A DNA stretch of 64,000 nt. It comes from Cellulosimicrobium marinum (GTDB lineage: Bacteria; Actinomycetota; Actinomycetes; Actinomycetales; Cellulomonadaceae). The notes below the pieces were generated by a model. The model ran no database searches and was not told where the DNA came from. It saw only the letters and a program-made list of their open reading frames with translations. The first letter of the stretch is position 1, and each line of letters begins with the position of its first letter. Position numbers and translations under genes: made by a program. Location: contig NZ_JAJBZH010000004.1 in assembly GCF_020551945.1 (NCBI RefSeq), forward strand, positions 1 through 64,000, given 5' to 3'. This document shows, piece after piece, positions 29,828 through 39,365 of the stretch.

Positions 29828-30565
29828 ATGACCTACACCCTCGTGCTGCTCCGCCACGGCGAGAGCGACTGGAACGCGAAGAACCTCTTCACCGGCTGGG
29901 TCGACGTGGCGCTGTCCGAGAAGGGCGTCGGCGAGGCGAAGCGCGGCGGGACGCTCCTCACGGAGGCCGGCGTGCTGCCCGACGTCGTGCACACGTCCCT
30001 CCTGCGTCGTGCCATCACGACCGCGAACCTCGCGCTCGACGCCGCCGACCGCCACTGGATCCCGGTCAAGCGGTCGTGGCGCCTCAACGAGCGCCACTAC
30101 GGGGCCCTGCAGGGCAAGAACAAGAAGCAGACGCTGGAGGAGTTCGGCGAGGAGCAGTTCATGCTCTGGCGTCGCTCCTACGACGTCCCGCCGCCCGAGA
30201 TCGAGCTGGGCTCGGAGTTCTCCCAGGACGCCGACCCGCGCTACGCCGACGCGCCGGTCGTGCGCACGGAGTGCCTCAAGGACGTCCTGGAGCGCGCGCT
30301 GCCGTACTGGGACTCGCAGGTCGTGCCCGACCTGACGTCCGGCAAGACCGTGCTCGTCGCCGCCCACGGCAACTCGTTGCGTGCGATCGTCAAGCACCTC
30401 GACGGCATCTCGGACGAGGACATCGCGGGCCTCAACATCCCGACGGGCATCCCGCTGCTCTACGAGCTCGACGAGAACCTGAAGCCGGTCACGAAGGGCG
30501 GGCGCTACCTCGACCCCGAGGCTGCCGCCGAGGCCGCCGCGGCCGTGGCCAACCAGGGCCGCTGA
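29828..30565 (+). CDS. gpmA: 2,3-bisphosphoglycerate-dependent phosphoglycerate mutase
   Basis: Interconverts 3- and 2-phosphoglycerate in glycolysis. 245 residues. The phosphohistidine motif LRHGESDWN is at about 8-16, [12 protein letters not shown] follows, and the second catalytic histidine lies in [15 protein letters not shown]. It has an Ala-rich C-terminal tail. A strong terminator follows. Confidence 0.97.
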   Translation: MTYTLVLLRHGESDWNAKNLFTGWVDVALSEKGVGEAKRGGTLLTEAGVLPDVVHTSLLRRAITTANLALDAADRHWIPVKRSWRLNERHYGALQGKNKKQTLEEFGEEQFMLWRRSYDVPPPEIELGSEFSQDADPRYADAPVVRTECLKDVLERALPYWDSQVVPDLTSGKTVLVAAHGNSLRAIVKHLDGISDEDIAGLNIPTGIPLLYELDENLKPVTKGGRYLDPEAAAEAAAAVANQGR

Positions 30566-30589
30566 CTCAGGTCACCAGGGCGTGACGAC

Positions 30590-30630
30590 ACGAAGGAGGC
30601 GCGGATCTCCACGATCCGCGCCTCCTTCGT
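30590..30630. terminator. bidirectional terminator between gpmA and phoU
   Basis: A perfect 18-bp stem (30590-30607 with 30613-30630) and a 5-base loop lie between the convergent genes gpmA and phoU. Both strands can form the hairpin. Confidence 0.8.
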
Positions 30631-30679
30631 CGACTCTCCCGGCCAGGCCCGCCACGCCCTCCTGGTGGCGGACGGCGGG

Positions 30680-31363
30680 CTAGGCCGTCGCGCGGCTTCC
30701 GCCCGACGGGACGCCGCGGTCGTCGGCGAAGTCGCCGGTGACGAGGTACGTCACGCGCTTGGCGACGGAGACGCCGTGGTCGCCGAACCGCTCGTAGTAG
30801 CGGCCCACGAGCGTCACGTCGATGGTCTCCTGCGGGGTCCCGGACCACGACGGGTCGAGCAGCGCGGTGAACGTGTCCTGGTGGAGCTTGTCCAGCAGGT
30901 CGTCGTCGCGCTCGATGTTCGCGGCGACGGTGAGGTCGCGGGTCGTGAGGAGCGTCGTGGTGCGACGCGCGACGCGCACCGCGGCGTCGTTCATCTGCTC
31001 GAACGTCTTGTGCACCGCCGGAGCGATCGCCCGGGACGGGTAGCGTCCGCGCGCGACCTGTGCGACGTGTCGGGCGAGGTCGCCCATGCGCTCGAGTGTC
31101 GCGCTCATGCGCAGCGCGCTCACGACGACCCGCAGGTCGGTGGCGACGGGCTGCTGCTGCGCGAGGAGGAGGACGCATCGCTCGTCCAGCTCCCGCTCGA
31201 TCGCGTCGATGGTGTGGTCGGCGGCGATGACCTGCTGCGCGAGCTGCAGGTCGGCCGTGAGCAGCGCCTGGCCGGCGCGACCGATCGCCGACTCGACCAG
31301 CCTGCTCATCTCGGCGAGGTCGTCGCCGACCTGCTTGAGCTCGGCCTCGAAGATCTCCCGCAT
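30680..31363 (-). CDS. phoU: phosphate uptake regulator PhoU
   Basis: 227 residues. Two PhoU helical repeats are each marked by the E/DxxxD metal-cluster motif (RMSATLERMGDLARHVA; VTLVGRYYERFGDHGVSV). It links Pst transporter activity to the SenX3 kinase and represses the Pho response when phosphate is plentiful. ATG 31363 has a GAGAGGGA site. It is divergent from senX3 across 220 bases that contain a PHO-box-like array. Confidence 0.94.
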   Translation of the reverse strand: MREIFEAELKQVGDDLAEMSRLVESAIGRAGQALLTADLQLAQQVIAADHTIDAIERELDERCVLLLAQQQPVATDLRVVVSALRMSATLERMGDLARHVAQVARGRYPSRAIAPAVHKTFEQMNDAAVRVARRTTTLLTTRDLTVAANIERDDDLLDKLHQDTFTALLDPSWSGTPQETIDVTLVGRYYERFGDHGVSVAKRVTYLVTGDFADDRGVPSGGSRATA

Positions 31364-31483
31364 CGCTTCCCTCTCGTCATGACCGGGCCCCCTGGTGCAC
31401 CGGTCCGTGGACGTGCCGGGCCGCCACGTGCGCCCGATCGCGTCCTGTGCTCCGGTCACCCTCGCAGCCCCGGGGGTCCGTGC

Positions 31484-31512
31484 GGTGAACGCCAGGGCGC
31501 GTCGAGGTGAAC
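31484..31512 (-). promoter_or_regulatory. candidate PHO box between phoU and senX3
   Basis: On the minus strand GTTCACC occurs at 31512-31506 and again at 31490-31484, exactly 22 bases apart, as expected for two outer units of an 11-bp direct-repeat array recognised by PhoP/RegX3-type regulators. The middle unit is degenerate. The site could autoregulate phoU and/or senX3-regX3. The assignment is by motif only. Confidence 0.45.
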
Positions 31513-31571
31513 TCTTCGCCGGTCGCGGCCCGTACGCGGCGGATCGGCGCGGGACCGCACCGCCACGACCG

Positions 31572-31577
31572 TACGCT
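31572..31577 (+). promoter_or_regulatory. -10 box (TACGCT) of senX3
   Basis: TACGCT ends 6 bases before GTG 31584. The rest of the 220-base gap holds the candidate PHO box but no gene. Confidence 0.5.
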
Positions 31578-31583
31578 GGGCGT

Positions 31584-32828
31584 GTGGAAGCTGAGAGCCT
31601 CATCGAGGGCACGACGGTGCTGCTCGCCGGGATCGTGGGGGTCGTCGTCGGCGTGGTCGCCGCCGTCGCCTTCCGCCTGAGCGAGCACGCGCAGCGTGCG
31701 CGCCCGGCCGAGCCGGCGCGCGAGCTCGACGAAGGTCTCGTCCGCGTCCTCGCGGTGCTGCGGTCCGCAGCGGTCGTGCTCGACGACGAGGGCGACGTCG
31801 TGCGCGCGAGCCCGCCCGCGTACGCGCTGGGGGTGGTGCGGGGCGACGCGATCGCGCACGCGGCGATCCGCGACCTCATCGACGCGGTGCGTCGGGACGG
31901 GGTGATCCGCGACGAGGAGCTCGAGCTGCCGCGGGGTCCGGTGGGCCGGGGCACGGTGATGCTCCAGGTGCGGGTGGCGCAGGTCGGGCCCGACCACGTG
32001 CTCGTGCTCGCGGAGGACCGGACCGAGGCGCGCCGGGTGGAGGCGATCCGCCGCGACTTCGTCGTCAACGTGTCCCACGAGCTGAAGACACCCGTCGGGG
32101 CGCTCGCGCTGCTCGCCGAGACCGTGCAGGACGCCGCGGACGACCCGGTGGCCGTGCGCCGCTTCTCCGCGCGCATGCAGTCCGAGGCGACGCGCCTGTC
32201 CGCCCTGGTGCAGGAGATCATCGAGCTGTCGCGGCTCCAGGTGGCGGGGGCGCTCCAGGAGGTCACGGTGGTGCCCGTGCGCGGCGTCGTCGAGGAGGCG
32301 GTGGACCGTGCGCGCACGCGCGCGCAGGGCAAGGGCATCACGCTGACGACGGGGGGCGAGCTGGACGCCGAGGTGTACGGCGACCACAACCTCCTCGTCA
32401 CGGCGGTGCGGAACCTGCTCGACAACGCGGTCGCCTACTCGGGGGAGAACACGCGCGTCGGGGTCGGGGTGAGCCGGTCGGGCGAGCTCGTGGAGATCGC
32501 GGTCGTGGACCAGGGGATCGGGATCGCGGCCGACGCGCAGGACCGCGTGTTCGAGCGGTTCTACCGCGTGGACCCGGCCCGGTCCCGCGACACGGGCGGG
32601 ACGGGGCTCGGGCTGAGCATCGTCAAGCACGTGGCGGCCGACCACGGCGGCGACGTGACGATGTGGTCGGAACCAGGGCGGGGGTCGACGTTCACGATCC
32701 GCGTGCCCGCGGCCGAGACCGCGCCGGTGGGGCTGGGCGTCGACGACGTCGTCGCCGAGGAGCAGGACGTGCCCGGCGCGACGCCGGGCCACGAGGACGA
32801 GATCCGGAACAAGGAGGTAGGCGCGTGA
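31584..32828 (+). CDS. senX3: two-component sensor histidine kinase SenX3
   Basis: 414 residues from GTG 31584. One clear membrane segment (about 8-30), a PAS-like region (about 50-150), a HisKA domain with the phospho-acceptor in NVSHELKTPVGAL, and an HATPase_c domain with NLLDNAVAYS, VDQGIGIA and GGTGLGLSIVKH. With RegX3 it senses phosphate limitation through the Pst/PhoU system. The stop overlaps the regX3 start (GTGA). Confidence 0.94.
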   Translation: MEAESLIEGTTVLLAGIVGVVVGVVAAVAFRLSEHAQRARPAEPARELDEGLVRVLAVLRSAAVVLDDEGDVVRASPPAYALGVVRGDAIAHAAIRDLIDAVRRDGVIRDEELELPRGPVGRGTVMLQVRVAQVGPDHVLVLAEDRTEARRVEAIRRDFVVNVSHELKTPVGALALLAETVQDAADDPVAVRRFSARMQSEATRLSALVQEIIELSRLQVAGALQEVTVVPVRGVVEEAVDRARTRAQGKGITLTTGGELDAEVYGDHNLLVTAVRNLLDNAVAYSGENTRVGVGVSRSGELVEIAVVDQGIGIAADAQDRVFERFYRVDPARSRDTGGTGLGLSIVKHVAADHGGDVTMWSEPGRGSTFTIRVPAAETAPVGLGVDDVVAEEQDVPGATPGHEDEIRNKEVGA

Positions 32829-33529
32829 CGCGCATCCTGGTGGTGGAGGACGAGGAGTCGTACCGCGACCCGCTGGCGTACCAGCTGCGGCGCGAGGGCT
32901 TCGAGGTGGTCGAGGCGGCCACCGGTACCGAGGCGCTCGAGCAGTTCGACACGGTGGGGGCGGACATCGTCCTGCTCGATCTGATGCTCCCGGGGCTCAG
33001 CGGGACGGAGGTGTGCCGCGAGCTGCGCCAGCGGGGCGACGTCCCGGTCATCATGCTCACGGCGAAGGACTCCGAGATCGACAAGGTGGTCGGCCTGGAG
33101 CTCGGTGCCGACGACTACGTGACGAAGCCGTACTCGTTCCGCGAGCTCCTGGCGCGGGTGCGTGCCGTCTTGCGGCGCAAGGGCGGGGAGAACGGCGTGG
33201 AGGTCGTCGAGGACGGCACCCTCGAGGTCGGTCCGGTCCGGATGGACGTCGAGCGGCACACGGTCACGGTGGACGGCGACGTCGTCCCGTTCCCCCTCAA
33301 GGAGTTCGAGCTCCTCGAGCTGCTGCTGCGCAACGCGGGCCGGGTCCTGACGCGCGGGCAGCTCATCGACCGTGTGTGGGGGACCGACTACGTGGGCGAC
33401 ACGAAGACCCTCGACGTCCACGTCAAGAGGATCCGCTCGAAGATCGAGCCGGAGCCGGCGTCGCCGCGCTTCCTGCTCACGGTGCGCGGCCTGGGGTACA
33501 AGATCGCCGACGGCGTGACCGCGTCCTGA
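32825..33529 (+). CDS. regX3: response regulator RegX3 (OmpR/PhoB family)
   Basis: 234 residues. The receiver domain has the acidic pocket VVEDEE, the phospho-acceptor Asp in VLLDLMLPG, and the conserved Thr/Lys (MLTAKD; YVTKPYS). The C-terminal winged helix is LKEFELLELLLRNAGRVLTRGQLIDRVW. It is the likely regulator of the pst operon that follows. AGGAGG lies 7 bases before GTG 32825. Confidence 0.95.
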   Translation: MTRILVVEDEESYRDPLAYQLRREGFEVVEAATGTEALEQFDTVGADIVLLDLMLPGLSGTEVCRELRQRGDVPVIMLTAKDSEIDKVVGLELGADDYVTKPYSFRELLARVRAVLRRKGGENGVEVVEDGTLEVGPVRMDVERHTVTVDGDVVPFPLKEFELLELLLRNAGRVLTRGQLIDRVWGTDYVGDTKTLDVHVKRIRSKIEPEPASPRFLLTVRGLGYKIADGVTAS

Positions 33530-33544
33530 GCGTCCGCGGTCCGT

Positions 33545-33569
33545 CGCGGCGCCCGGGGCGGGCGCCGCG
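33545..33569 (+). terminator. senX3-regX3 terminator
   Basis: A 10-bp perfect GC stem (33545-33554 with 33560-33569) with a 5-base loop lies 15 bases after the regX3 stop. Confidence 0.6.
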
Positions 33570-33597
33570 TCCGGAGCGGGGAAAACGTCTGTGCATT

Positions 33598-33619
33598 GTT
33601 CACCCGTCGTTCATCCGTG
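33598..33619 (+). promoter_or_regulatory. PHO box upstream of pstS
   Basis: Two adjacent 11-bp direct repeats, GTTCACCCGTC and GTTCATCCGTG, begin about 115 bases before pstS. They match the known actinobacterial PHO-box unit (GTTCACC plus 4). The next 22 bases give two weaker units in register. Regulation by RegX3 is the natural inference. Confidence 0.7.
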
Positions 33620-33712
33620 CTCGGCGCTCGCGTCACTCGTCGCTCCTACCGTCCTGGATGTCGCCGGCACTCGCCGGCGGTTCGCACAGCTTCGAACAGG
33701 ATGGATCGACTC

Positions 33713-34855
33713 GTGAAGCTCAGCCGAATCTCCCGCGCAGGTACCGCGGTCATGGTGGGCGCCCTCGCCCTCACGCTGGCTGCCTGCAGCTCCGACGGCT
33801 CGGACGGCAACGACTCCGAGCCGGGCGGCTCCGAGAGCTCGTCGGGGTCCGACCTCGAGAGCCTCAGCGGCGACCTCGCCGGTGCGGGGGCCAGCTCGCA
33901 GGAGAACGCCGTCGCCGGCTGGATCGCCGGGTTCGGCGACATCGCCCCGGGCGTGACGGTCACGTACGACGCGGTCGGCTCGGGTGGCGGCCGCGAGCAG
34001 TTCATCGCGGGCGCGACGCTGTTCGCCGGGTCGGACGCCGCGCTGGACGAGGAGGAGCTCGCCGCGGCGCAGGAGCGCTGCTTCGGCGGTGACGTCCTCG
34101 AGCTCCCGCTCTACATCAGCCCGATCGCGGTCGTCTACAACCTCCCGGACGTCGACGCCGAGAACATCAACATGTCGGCCGAGACGCTCGGCAAGGTCTT
34201 CAACGGCGACATCACGTCGTGGGACGACCCGGCGATCGCCGCCGAGAACGAGGGCGTCGAGCTCCCCGCGATCGACATCATCCCGGTCCACCGCTCGGAC
34301 GAGTCCGGCACGACCGAGAACTTCACCGAGTACCTGGCGGCGGCGTCGAACGGCGCCTGGCCGCACGAGGCCAGCGGTGACTGGCCGGTCGAGGGTGGCC
34401 AGTCCGGCGCCCAGACGCAGGGCCTCATCGACACGGTGACGGGCGCCGAGGGCGCGATCGGCTACGCGGACGCCTCGCGTGCCGGTGACCTCGGCACGGT
34501 CGCGATCAAGGTCGGCGAGGAGTACGTGCCGTACTCGCCCGAGGCCGCTGCCGCCGTCGTCGACGCGTCGCCGCGCGCCGAGACCGCGACGGACACCCAG
34601 CTCGTGGTCGAGCTCGACCGCACGACGACCGAGGCCGGCGCCTACCCGCTCGTCCTCATCTCGTACTCGATCGCCTGCGGCACCTACGACGACCAGGCGG
34701 ACGCCGACAACGTCAAGGCGTACCTGTCCTACGTCGCCGGCGAGGAGGGCCAGGCCCGTGCGGCCGAGCCCGACGTCGCCGGGTCGGCGCCGATCTCCGA
34801 GGACCTCCACGCCGAGGTCCAGGCCGCGCTCGACGGCATCACGGCCCAGGGCTGA
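33713..34855 (+). CDS. pstS: phosphate ABC transporter substrate-binding lipoprotein
   Basis: 380 residues from GTG 33713. A lipoprotein signal peptide ends in LTLAAC (Cys at about 22), then a Ser/Gly/Asp-rich spacer. GAGASSQENAVAGWIAGF, YDAVGSGGGREQFI, ISPIAVVYNLP and PVHRSDESGTTENFTEYL are the phosphate-binding loops of the PstS family. An ATG 12 bases upstream (33701) is an alternative but has its ribosome-like sequence too close. First gene of pstSCAB. Confidence 0.95.
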   Translation: MKLSRISRAGTAVMVGALALTLAACSSDGSDGNDSEPGGSESSSGSDLESLSGDLAGAGASSQENAVAGWIAGFGDIAPGVTVTYDAVGSGGGREQFIAGATLFAGSDAALDEEELAAAQERCFGGDVLELPLYISPIAVVYNLPDVDAENINMSAETLGKVFNGDITSWDDPAIAAENEGVELPAIDIIPVHRSDESGTTENFTEYLAAASNGAWPHEASGDWPVEGGQSGAQTQGLIDTVTGAEGAIGYADASRAGDLGTVAIKVGEEYVPYSPEAAAAVVDASPRAETATDTQLVVELDRTTTEAGAYPLVLISYSIACGTYDDQADADNVKAYLSYVAGEEGQARAAEPDVAGSAPISEDLHAEVQAALDGITAQG

Positions 34856-34867
34856 CGCACCACGCCT

Positions 34868-34909
34868 CGAGCGGGCGGGAAGGACGGCATCGTCCCTCCC
34901 GCCCGCTCG
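34868..34909 (+). terminator. attenuator hairpin between pstS and pstC
   Basis: A 19-bp stem with a single mismatch (34868-34886 with 34891-34909) and a 4-base GCAT loop lies 12 bases after pstS. It would let only part of transcription enter pstCAB and may protect the pstS message. That fits the need for more binding protein than membrane subunits. Confidence 0.7.
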
Positions 34910-34952
34910 GGCGGCCGGTCGGCAACCTGTCCTCTCGAACGACGGAGCACCA

Positions 34953-35933
34953 GTGAGCGTCACCAGTCCACCCCGGCAGCGCGGCGAGCAGTCGCCCGTC
35001 CGCCCGACCGCCCGGACGTCCGGCATCGGCGGCCGGGTCTTCTCCGGGCTCGCGCACGGCGCGGGCATCCTCATCCTCGTCACGCTCGCGGCGGTCGCGG
35101 CCTTCCTCGTCATCGAGGCGTGGCCCGCGCTGACGGCGAGCCCCGAGGAGCTCGCCGAGATCTCGTGGTTCTCCGGTGGTTCCCTCCTCGCCTACATCGG
35201 CCCGCTCGTCTTCGGCACGGTGCTGGCGTCGATCCTGGCGCTCCTGCTGGCCGTCCCCGTGTCGGTCGGCATCGCGCTGTTCATCTCGCACTACGCGCCG
35301 CGTCGCCTCGCGCAGGGTCTCGGCTACCTGGTGGACCTGCTCGCGGCCGTCCCGTCGGTCGTGTTCGGCCTGTGGGGCGCGCTGTGGCTCGCGCCGATCC
35401 TCGACCCGTTCTTCCGGTGGCTGTCGTCGTCGCTGGGCTTCATCCCGATCTTCGAGGGCTACCAGGCGCCGGCGCGCAACATCATGACGGCGGCCGTCGT
35501 CCTCGCGGTGATGCTGCTGCCCATCGTCACGGCGGTCTCCCGCGAGGTGTTCCTCCAGACGCCGACGCTCCACGAGGAGGCGTCGCTCGCGCTGGGCGCG
35601 ACGCGCTGGGAGATGATCCGCCAGGCCGTCATCCCCTTCGGCCGCTCCGGCGTGATCAGCGCCGCGATGCTCGGCCTCGGGCGTGCGCTCGGCGAGACCA
35701 TGGCGGTGCTCATGGTCATCTCTCCCGGGATGCTCTACTCGTTCTTCCTCCTCAAGCCGGGGCAGCACCAGACGATCGCGGCGAACATCGCGGCACAGTT
35801 CCCGGAGGCCTCGGGCCTGTCGGTGAGCGTGCTCATCGCCACCGGTCTCGCGCTGTTCGTCATCACGTTCGCGGTGAACTTCGCCGCCCGGGCGATCGTC
35901 GCCCGCCGCAAGGACTTCTCGGGAGCCAACTGA
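34953..35933 (+). CDS. pstC: phosphate ABC transporter permease PstC
   Basis: 326 residues from GTG 34953. Six membrane segments are visible. The ABC permease EAA loop is [26 protein letters not shown], and the C-terminal segment [24 protein letters not shown] is typical. Its stop overlaps the pstA ATG. Confidence 0.95.
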   Translation: MSVTSPPRQRGEQSPVRPTARTSGIGGRVFSGLAHGAGILILVTLAAVAAFLVIEAWPALTASPEELAEISWFSGGSLLAYIGPLVFGTVLASILALLLAVPVSVGIALFISHYAPRRLAQGLGYLVDLLAAVPSVVFGLWGALWLAPILDPFFRWLSSSLGFIPIFEGYQAPARNIMTAAVVLAVMLLPIVTAVSREVFLQTPTLHEEASLALGATRWEMIRQAVIPFGRSGVISAAMLGLGRALGETMAVLMVISPGMLYSFFLLKPGQHQTIAANIAAQFPEASGLSVSVLIATGLALFVITFAVNFAARAIVARRKDFSGAN

Positions 35934-36997
35934 TGACCGTCGACACTCCCGTCCAGGAGACGGCCCTCCAGCTCACCGCGACCGGGACGCGCCTGCCCCG
36001 CTGGGCTCCCTACGCGTTCGTCGGCGGCTCTCTCGCCGTGGCGTTCGTGGTGCTCCTCGTCGTCGCCGACCCGACGATCGCCGGCGTCCTCGGCCTGGGT
36101 GCCGTGCTCTACGCGGTGAGCCTGACCGTCGCGTCCCGCGTCGTCGAGGGCGCCCGGTACGCCACCGACCGCCTCGCGACGACGCTGGTCACCTTCGCGT
36201 TCCTGCTCGCCATGATCCCGCTGGTCTCCCTCGCGTGGACGGTCGTCTCCTACGGGATGGAGCGGTTCAGCTGGGAGTTCCTCACCACGGACATGATGGG
36301 CGTCTACGGGTCGATGACGAGCGGCGGCGTCTACCACGCGATCGTGGGCACGCTCCTCGTCACGCTCGCGTGCGCCGCCATCTCCGTCCCGCTCGGCATC
36401 CTCACGGCGATCTACCTCGTCGAGTACGGGCGCGGCGCCCTGGCACGGGGCATCACGTTCCTCGTCGACGTGATGACGGGCATCCCGTCGATCGTGGCGG
36501 GCCTGTTCGCGTTCTCGCTGTTCACGCTGATCCTCGGACCCGCCTACCGTGCCGGGATCATGGGCGCCGTGGCGCTCGCGGTGCTCATGACGCCGGTCGT
36601 GATCCGGTCCGTGGAGGAGATGCTGCGGCTCGTGCCGAACGAGCTGCGCGAGGCGTCCCTCGCGCTGGGCGTCCCGAAGTGGCTGACGATCGTCAAGGTC
36701 GTCCTCCCGACGGCCATGGCCGGGATCGTCACGGGCGTGATGCTGGCCGTCGCGCGCGTCATCGGCGAGACGGCACCGCTGCTGCTGACCATCGGCCTGG
36801 TGAACCAGGTCAACTGGGACCTCTTCGACGGCCGCATGGCGACGCTGCCCGTGTTCGCCTACCGTCAGTGGGCCCAGGGCGGGACCGGCGTCGACCGCGC
36901 CTGGGCCGCCGCGCTCACCCTCATCATCATCGTGATGCTCCTCAACCTCGCCGCCCGGCTGGTCAGCCGGTGGTTCTCCCCGAAGAAGGCCCGATGA
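35933..36997 (+). CDS. pstA: phosphate ABC transporter permease PstA
   Basis: 354 residues. Eight hydrophobic segments, with the EAA loop [27 protein letters not shown]. It has an extra pair of N-terminal helices compared with E. coli PstA, common in actinobacteria. It is coupled to pstC by a TGATG overlap. Confidence 0.95.
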   Translation: MTVDTPVQETALQLTATGTRLPRWAPYAFVGGSLAVAFVVLLVVADPTIAGVLGLGAVLYAVSLTVASRVVEGARYATDRLATTLVTFAFLLAMIPLVSLAWTVVSYGMERFSWEFLTTDMMGVYGSMTSGGVYHAIVGTLLVTLACAAISVPLGILTAIYLVEYGRGALARGITFLVDVMTGIPSIVAGLFAFSLFTLILGPAYRAGIMGAVALAVLMTPVVIRSVEEMLRLVPNELREASLALGVPKWLTIVKVVLPTAMAGIVTGVMLAVARVIGETAPLLLTIGLVNQVNWDLFDGRMATLPVFAYRQWAQGGTGVDRAWAAALTLIIIVMLLNLAARLVSRWFSPKKAR

Positions 36998-37089
36998 GCA
37001 TCGCGACGCCCGCCCGTGGTGGCGGCGACCCCTCGACCCCTCGTCGGCAGTCACCCGCTGCCGTCGGGACCCCGGAAGGACCCCAGGAC

Positions 37090-37869
37090 ATGAGCAACCG
37101 CATCGACGTCAAGGACCTCAATATCTTCTACGGCGACTTCCTCGCCGTGCAGGACGTCAGCATGACGATCGAGGCGAAGTCGGTGACGGCGTTCATCGGC
37201 CCGTCCGGCTGTGGCAAGTCGACGTTCCTGCGCACGCTGAACCGCATGCACGAGGTGATCCCGGGCGCGCGCGTCGAGGGCACCGTCGCGATGGAGGGCG
37301 TGGACCTGTACGGGAACGACGTCGACCCGGTCGCCGTGCGCCGTCAGATCGGCATGGTGTTCCAGCGCCCGAACCCGTTCCCGACGATGTCGATCCGGGA
37401 GAACGTGCTCGCCGGGGTGAAGCTCAACAACAAGCGGATCTCCCGCAAGGCCGCCGACGAGCTGGTCGAGTCCTCGCTGCGGGGCGCGAACCTGTGGAAC
37501 GAGGTCAAGGACCGTCTGGACCGTCCCGGCTCCGGGCTCTCGGGCGGTCAGCAGCAGCGCCTGTGCATCGCCCGCGCCATCGCGGTGAAGCCGCAGGTCC
37601 TCCTCATGGACGAGCCGTGCTCGGCCCTCGACCCCATCTCGACGCTCGCGATCGAGGACCTCATCGCCGAGCTCAAGGACCAGTACACGATCGTCATCGT
37701 CACGCACAACATGCAGCAGGCGGCGCGCGTGAGCGACCGCACCGCGTTCTTCAACATCGCGGGGACGGGCAAGCCGGGTCGTCTCATCGAGATGGACGAC
37801 ACGGCGACGATGTTCTCCTCGCCCTCCCAGCAGGCGACGGAGGACTACATCTCCGGCCGCTTCGGGTGA
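37090..37869 (+). CDS. pstB: phosphate ABC transporter ATP-binding protein
   Basis: 259 residues from ATG 37090, the usual PstB length. Walker [10 protein letters not shown]-loop [10 protein letters not shown], signature LSGGQQQR, Walker [13 protein letters not shown] and H-loop VTHNMQQ are all intact. GGAAGGA precedes the start. A frame-compatible ATG at 36994 overlaps the pstA stop and would add 32 residues without homology. It is less likely but possible. Confidence 0.95.
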   Translation: MSNRIDVKDLNIFYGDFLAVQDVSMTIEAKSVTAFIGPSGCGKSTFLRTLNRMHEVIPGARVEGTVAMEGVDLYGNDVDPVAVRRQIGMVFQRPNPFPTMSIRENVLAGVKLNNKRISRKAADELVESSLRGANLWNEVKDRLDRPGSGLSGGQQQRLCIARAIAVKPQVLLMDEPCSALDPISTLAIEDLIAELKDQYTIVIVTHNMQQAARVSDRTAFFNIAGTGKPGRLIEMDDTATMFSSPSQQATEDYISGRFG

Positions 37870-37902
37870 CGCTCCGGCGTGGCCGGTGCCACGCCGCACA
37901 GC

Positions 37903-37942
37903 ACGACGGCGCCGCTCCCCTCGCGGGGTGCGGCGCCGTCGT
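37903..37942. terminator. terminator of the pst operon
   Basis: A perfect 13-bp stem (37903-37915 with 37930-37942), with a further small stem in the loop, lies between convergent pstB and the lipoprotein gene. Confidence 0.7.
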
Positions 37943-37978
37943 CGTCCGGGGCGGGGCCGGCGTGGACGCCGGTCCCGG

Positions 37979-38461
37979 TCACGGCACCAGGTGCGCGTAC
38001 TCCTCGAGCGTGCCGTCGAAGACGGGGAGGGAGAGGCTCTGCTCCTCGCCGGTGCTCACGGCGACCGTGACGGGCAGGACGGCGCCGGGAGCGGCGTCGA
38101 CCTGGCCGAGCTGGGCGTCGAACCCGTCCTCGGTCCCGAGGTAGACGGTCTCGCCCGAGGCGACGGGCACGGTGAGGCCGGCACCGCCCTCCGGCGTCAC
38201 CTCGAACTCCACGTCCTGCGACGAGTCGTTCGCGAAGGCGCCGATCAGGGTGCCCGGGTCGCCCTCGGCCGCGGTGACGACCATGAGGTTGAGGCCGCGG
38301 ACGCCGTCGGCGAGGTCGACACGCAGGCCGTCGGAGGGGGAGTAGGGGCGGTCCGTCTCGATGGGGGAGCACGCCGCGGCGACGGCCACGCTCGCGACGA
38401 CGACGGGGACGGCCCAGAACCGCGAGGTCCGGGCTGCTCGGGCGGTCGTGGTGCGGGTCAC
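37979..38461 (-). CDS. small secreted lipoprotein of unknown function
   Basis: 160 residues from GTG 38461. A lipoprotein signal peptide (VVVASVAVAAACS) places Cys near residue 31. The mature part (LNLMVVTAAEGDPGTLIGAFANDSSQDVEFEV) looks like a single Ig/cupredoxin-like beta-sandwich. Similar lipoproteins sit near pst or carD in related actinobacteria, but no function is known. Two stretches resemble copper-chaperone or DUF461-like proteins only weakly. Confidence 0.75.
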   Translation of the reverse strand: MTRTTTARAARTSRFWAVPVVVASVAVAAACSPIETDRPYSPSDGLRVDLADGVRGLNLMVVTAAEGDPGTLIGAFANDSSQDVEFEVTPEGGAGLTVPVASGETVYLGTEDGFDAQLGQVDAAPGAVLPVTVAVSTGEEQSLSLPVFDGTLEEYAHLVP

Positions 38462-38748
38462 GTGCTCTCCAGGGGCGCGAGGGGACGGGCTTCGGGGCCC
38501 AGCCTAGTGCGTCGCGGGGCCTCGGACCGGCCCTCGGGGGCCTCCGGGGGCGGGTCGTGAGCGGGGTCACGTCGGGCCCGGAGAGGGGCGGCGAGGGTGC
38601 GGGCCGCCCGGTCCGGTCCGTACCCGGCCGGGCGGGCGCGCGGAGGGGACTTCGCAGAGCGGCGGCAAAGGCCTCTGACCTGCGCAGATACCGCCCTGGA
38701 GGGCCGGGGGGCGCAGGTGGGGCAACGGATTTCCACAGTTCCGCGTGG

Positions 38749-38754
38749 TAAGGT
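38749..38754 (+). promoter_or_regulatory. possible carD -10 box (TAAGGT)
   Basis: In the 321-base region 38462-38782 (between the divergent lipoprotein gene and carD) the best promoter-like element is TAAGGT, 28 bases before the carD start. A convincing -35 at the right distance is missing. On the minus strand a TAGGCT-like box lies at about 38503-38508 for the lipoprotein gene. No gene is visible in this region. Confidence 0.35.
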
Positions 38755-38782
38755 GGGCCTCCGCGAAAGGGGACATCTGAAG

Positions 38783-39265
38783 ATGACGTTCACAGTAGGC
38801 GAGACCGTTGTCTACCCGCACCACGGCGCCGCACTGATCGAAGAGATCAAGACGCGTACGATCCGCGGCGAGGACAAGATCTACCTCAAGCTCAAGGTCG
38901 CCCAGGGCGACCTGACCATCGAAGTCCCAGCCGAGAACGTCGACCTCGTCGGCGTGCGTGACGTCGTCGGCCAGGAAGGCCTCGACCGCGTCTTCGAGGT
39001 CCTGCGTGCACCCTACACGGAGGAGCCGACCAACTGGTCGCGCCGCTACAAGGCGAACCTCGAGAAGCTCGCGTCGGGCGACGTGATCAAGGTGGCGGAG
39101 GTCGTGCGCGACCTCTCGCGCCGGGACGCGGACCGCGGGCTCTCCGCCGGGGAGAAGCGGATGCTCTCCAAGGCGCGGCAGATCCTCGTGTCGGAGCTCG
39201 CGCTCGCGGAGCACACCGAGGAGGAGAAGGCCGAGGCGATCCTCGACGAGGTCCTCGCGTCCTGA
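38783..39265 (+). CDS. carD: CarD family transcriptional regulator
   Basis: 160 residues ([19 protein letters not shown]). The N-terminal Tudor-like RNA polymerase-interacting domain (1-60) is followed by a helical DNA-binding domain containing the conserved Trp in [17 protein letters not shown], which wedges into the upstream edge of the transcription bubble. CarD stabilises open complexes, notably at rRNA promoters. It is followed by ispD, the usual actinobacterial order. Confidence 0.97.
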   Translation: MTFTVGETVVYPHHGAALIEEIKTRTIRGEDKIYLKLKVAQGDLTIEVPAENVDLVGVRDVVGQEGLDRVFEVLRAPYTEEPTNWSRRYKANLEKLASGDVIKVAEVVRDLSRRDADRGLSAGEKRMLSKARQILVSELALAEHTEEEKAEAILDEVLAS

Positions 39266-39287
39266 CCCCTTCGGGCTCACGACACCA

Positions 39288-39325
39288 CGGGAGGGTGGCC
39301 GTCCGCACGGACGGCCACCCTCCCG
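39288..39325 (+). terminator. carD terminator
   Basis: A perfect 17-bp stem (39288-39304 with 39309-39325) with a 4-base GCAC loop follows carD. Confidence 0.8.
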
Positions 39326-39365
39326 TCGTCGTGCCCGGTCCCGTCGGCGCGGGTCCGCGGGCCGG

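Noticed and set aside
30631-30658. Third copy of the intergenic hairpin core near the gpmA terminator
   Set aside because: Only about 14 contiguous bases match the core end, and the adjacent hairpin is explained as a terminator. Kept only as a remark in a finding.
36994-37089. Upstream ATG for pstB overlapping the pstA stop
   Set aside because: It would add 32 residues without homology. The ATG at 37090 gives the normal family length and has a GGAAGGA site.
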